Made by a program: the position numbers and the translations under genes. Under the pieces are notes generated by a model. It was not told the DNA's origin. It searched no databases and saw only the letters and a list, made by a program, of their open reading frames with translations. Source: Nitrosomonadales bacterium (GTDB lineage Bacteria > Pseudomonadota > Gammaproteobacteria > Burkholderiales > SG8-41). From it: 5,771 bases of DNA. Below, in pieces: positions 5,484 through 5,771 of this stretch (within the stretch, counting starts at the first letter, position 1; each line of letters opens with the position of its first letter). The stretch covers positions 1-5,771 of the forward strand of contig VFLF01000742.1 in NCBI GenBank assembly GCA_009885185.1. The letters are read 5' to 3'.

Positions 5484-5509
5484 CGCACTGAAGAAACTGG
5501 TGCTTTCGC

Positions 5510-5771
5510 GTGAAAAATCTCCGGCTTGCCATCTCATGGGTCTGCGCCGCGTTGCTGCCCGGCATCGCGCACGCGGCAGAGGCGTATCCCGCGCGCCCGA
5601 TACGCTTTATCGTCCCCTTCCCGCCCGGTGGCGGCGCGGATACGCTGGCGCGCACGGTCGGACAAAAACTCGGCGAGGCGTGGGGGCAACAAGTGGTGAT
5701 CGATAATCGTCCCGGCGGCATGACGATTATCGGCACGGAGCTGGTGGCGAAATCGCCGCCGGACGGCTACA
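5510..5771 (+). CDS. Second Bug/TctC-family solute-binding protein (5' end only)
   Basis: The first 87 codons of a gene running off the right edge. The frame is closed by TGA at 5489-5491, and GTG 5510 is the first possible start after it. From there the product begins [16 protein letters not shown], a good signal peptide with Lys and Arg before a hydrophobic core and a probable cleavage after AHA (residue 22). Next comes the Bug hallmark [19 protein letters not shown] (26-44), then IDNRPGG and KSPPDGY at the edge. It is clearly homologous to the protein encoded at 439, with corresponding motifs in the same order but many substitutions, so the two are paralogues and not a recent duplication. 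It would be exported to the periplasm to bind a small, probably carboxylated, ligand. No good Shine-Dalgarno precedes the GTG; the nearest one serves ATG 5439. Confidence 0.87.
   Translation, partial: MKNLRLAISWVCAALLPGIAHAAEAYPARPIRFIVPFPPGGGADTLARTVGQKLGEAWGQQVVIDNRPGGMTIIGTELVAKSPPDGY

Larger units (their letters stand above)
5213..5509. other. Divergent intergenic region between the diguanylate cyclase and second Bug gene
   Basis: This region carries the presumed promoter of the diguanylate cyclase (minus strand) and the leader of the second Bug gene (plus strand). The first part, 5213-5389, is open in the cyclase frame, but the encoded residues (Asn/Gly/Thr/Cys-rich, for example NDNNEGTP) do not resemble the family. 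The second part contains the AT-rich leader at 5400-5435, a mini-ORF and a dyad, annotated separately. Confidence 0.5.

Overview
The window looks like chromosomal DNA of a betaproteobacterium, most likely of the order Burkholderiales. The coding DNA is GC-rich. The strongest indicator is two separate genes for Bug/TctC-type periplasmic solute-binding proteins, a family hugely expanded in Burkholderiales. An NHL-repeat 'amidating lyase-like' gene and a GGDEF protein with an N-terminal region I associate with beta-proteobacteria agree with this. The genus cannot be fixed from the sequence alone.

Layout, left to right. (1) 1-271, minus strand: the 5' end of an NHL-repeat beta-propeller gene that runs off the left edge. 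(2) 272-438: divergent intergenic region ending in an AT-rich leader. (3) 439-1428, plus: a complete Bug/TctC solute-binding protein with signal peptide. (4) 1425-1880, minus: a small HIT-like protein, convergent with the Bug gene and sharing the tetranucleotide TTAA as both stop codons. (5) 1881-2377: about 500 bp without a convincing gene. It holds a 26-bp imperfect inverted repeat and a 14/15-bp direct repeat, possibly the remains of a small repeat element. (6) 2378-3634, plus: an EAL-HDOD protein of the YuxH type (c-di-GMP phosphodiesterase or sensor). (7) 3683-5212, minus: a soluble diguanylate cyclase with GGEEF active site and RxxD I-site, tail to tail with (6) and separated by 48 bp that contain a perfect 7-bp hairpin. 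(8) 5213-5509: intergenic region with an AT-rich leader resembling that of gene (3), a 14-codon mini-ORF with its own Shine-Dalgarno sequence, and a 17-nt dyad. (9) 5510-5771, plus: the 5' end of a second Bug/TctC solute-binding protein, starting at GTG and running off the right edge.

Functionally there are two themes: periplasmic capture of small, probably organic-acid, ligands (the two Bug proteins) and cyclic-di-GMP turnover (a synthase and a predicted hydrolase convergent on each other). No phage, CRISPR, tRNA, rRNA or intact insertion sequence was seen. The observations most worth checking are the leader block shared by the two Bug genes, the mini-ORF plus dyad in front of the second one, and the unexplained repeats in 2038-2299. 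Nothing in the window amounts by itself to a demonstrable new system.
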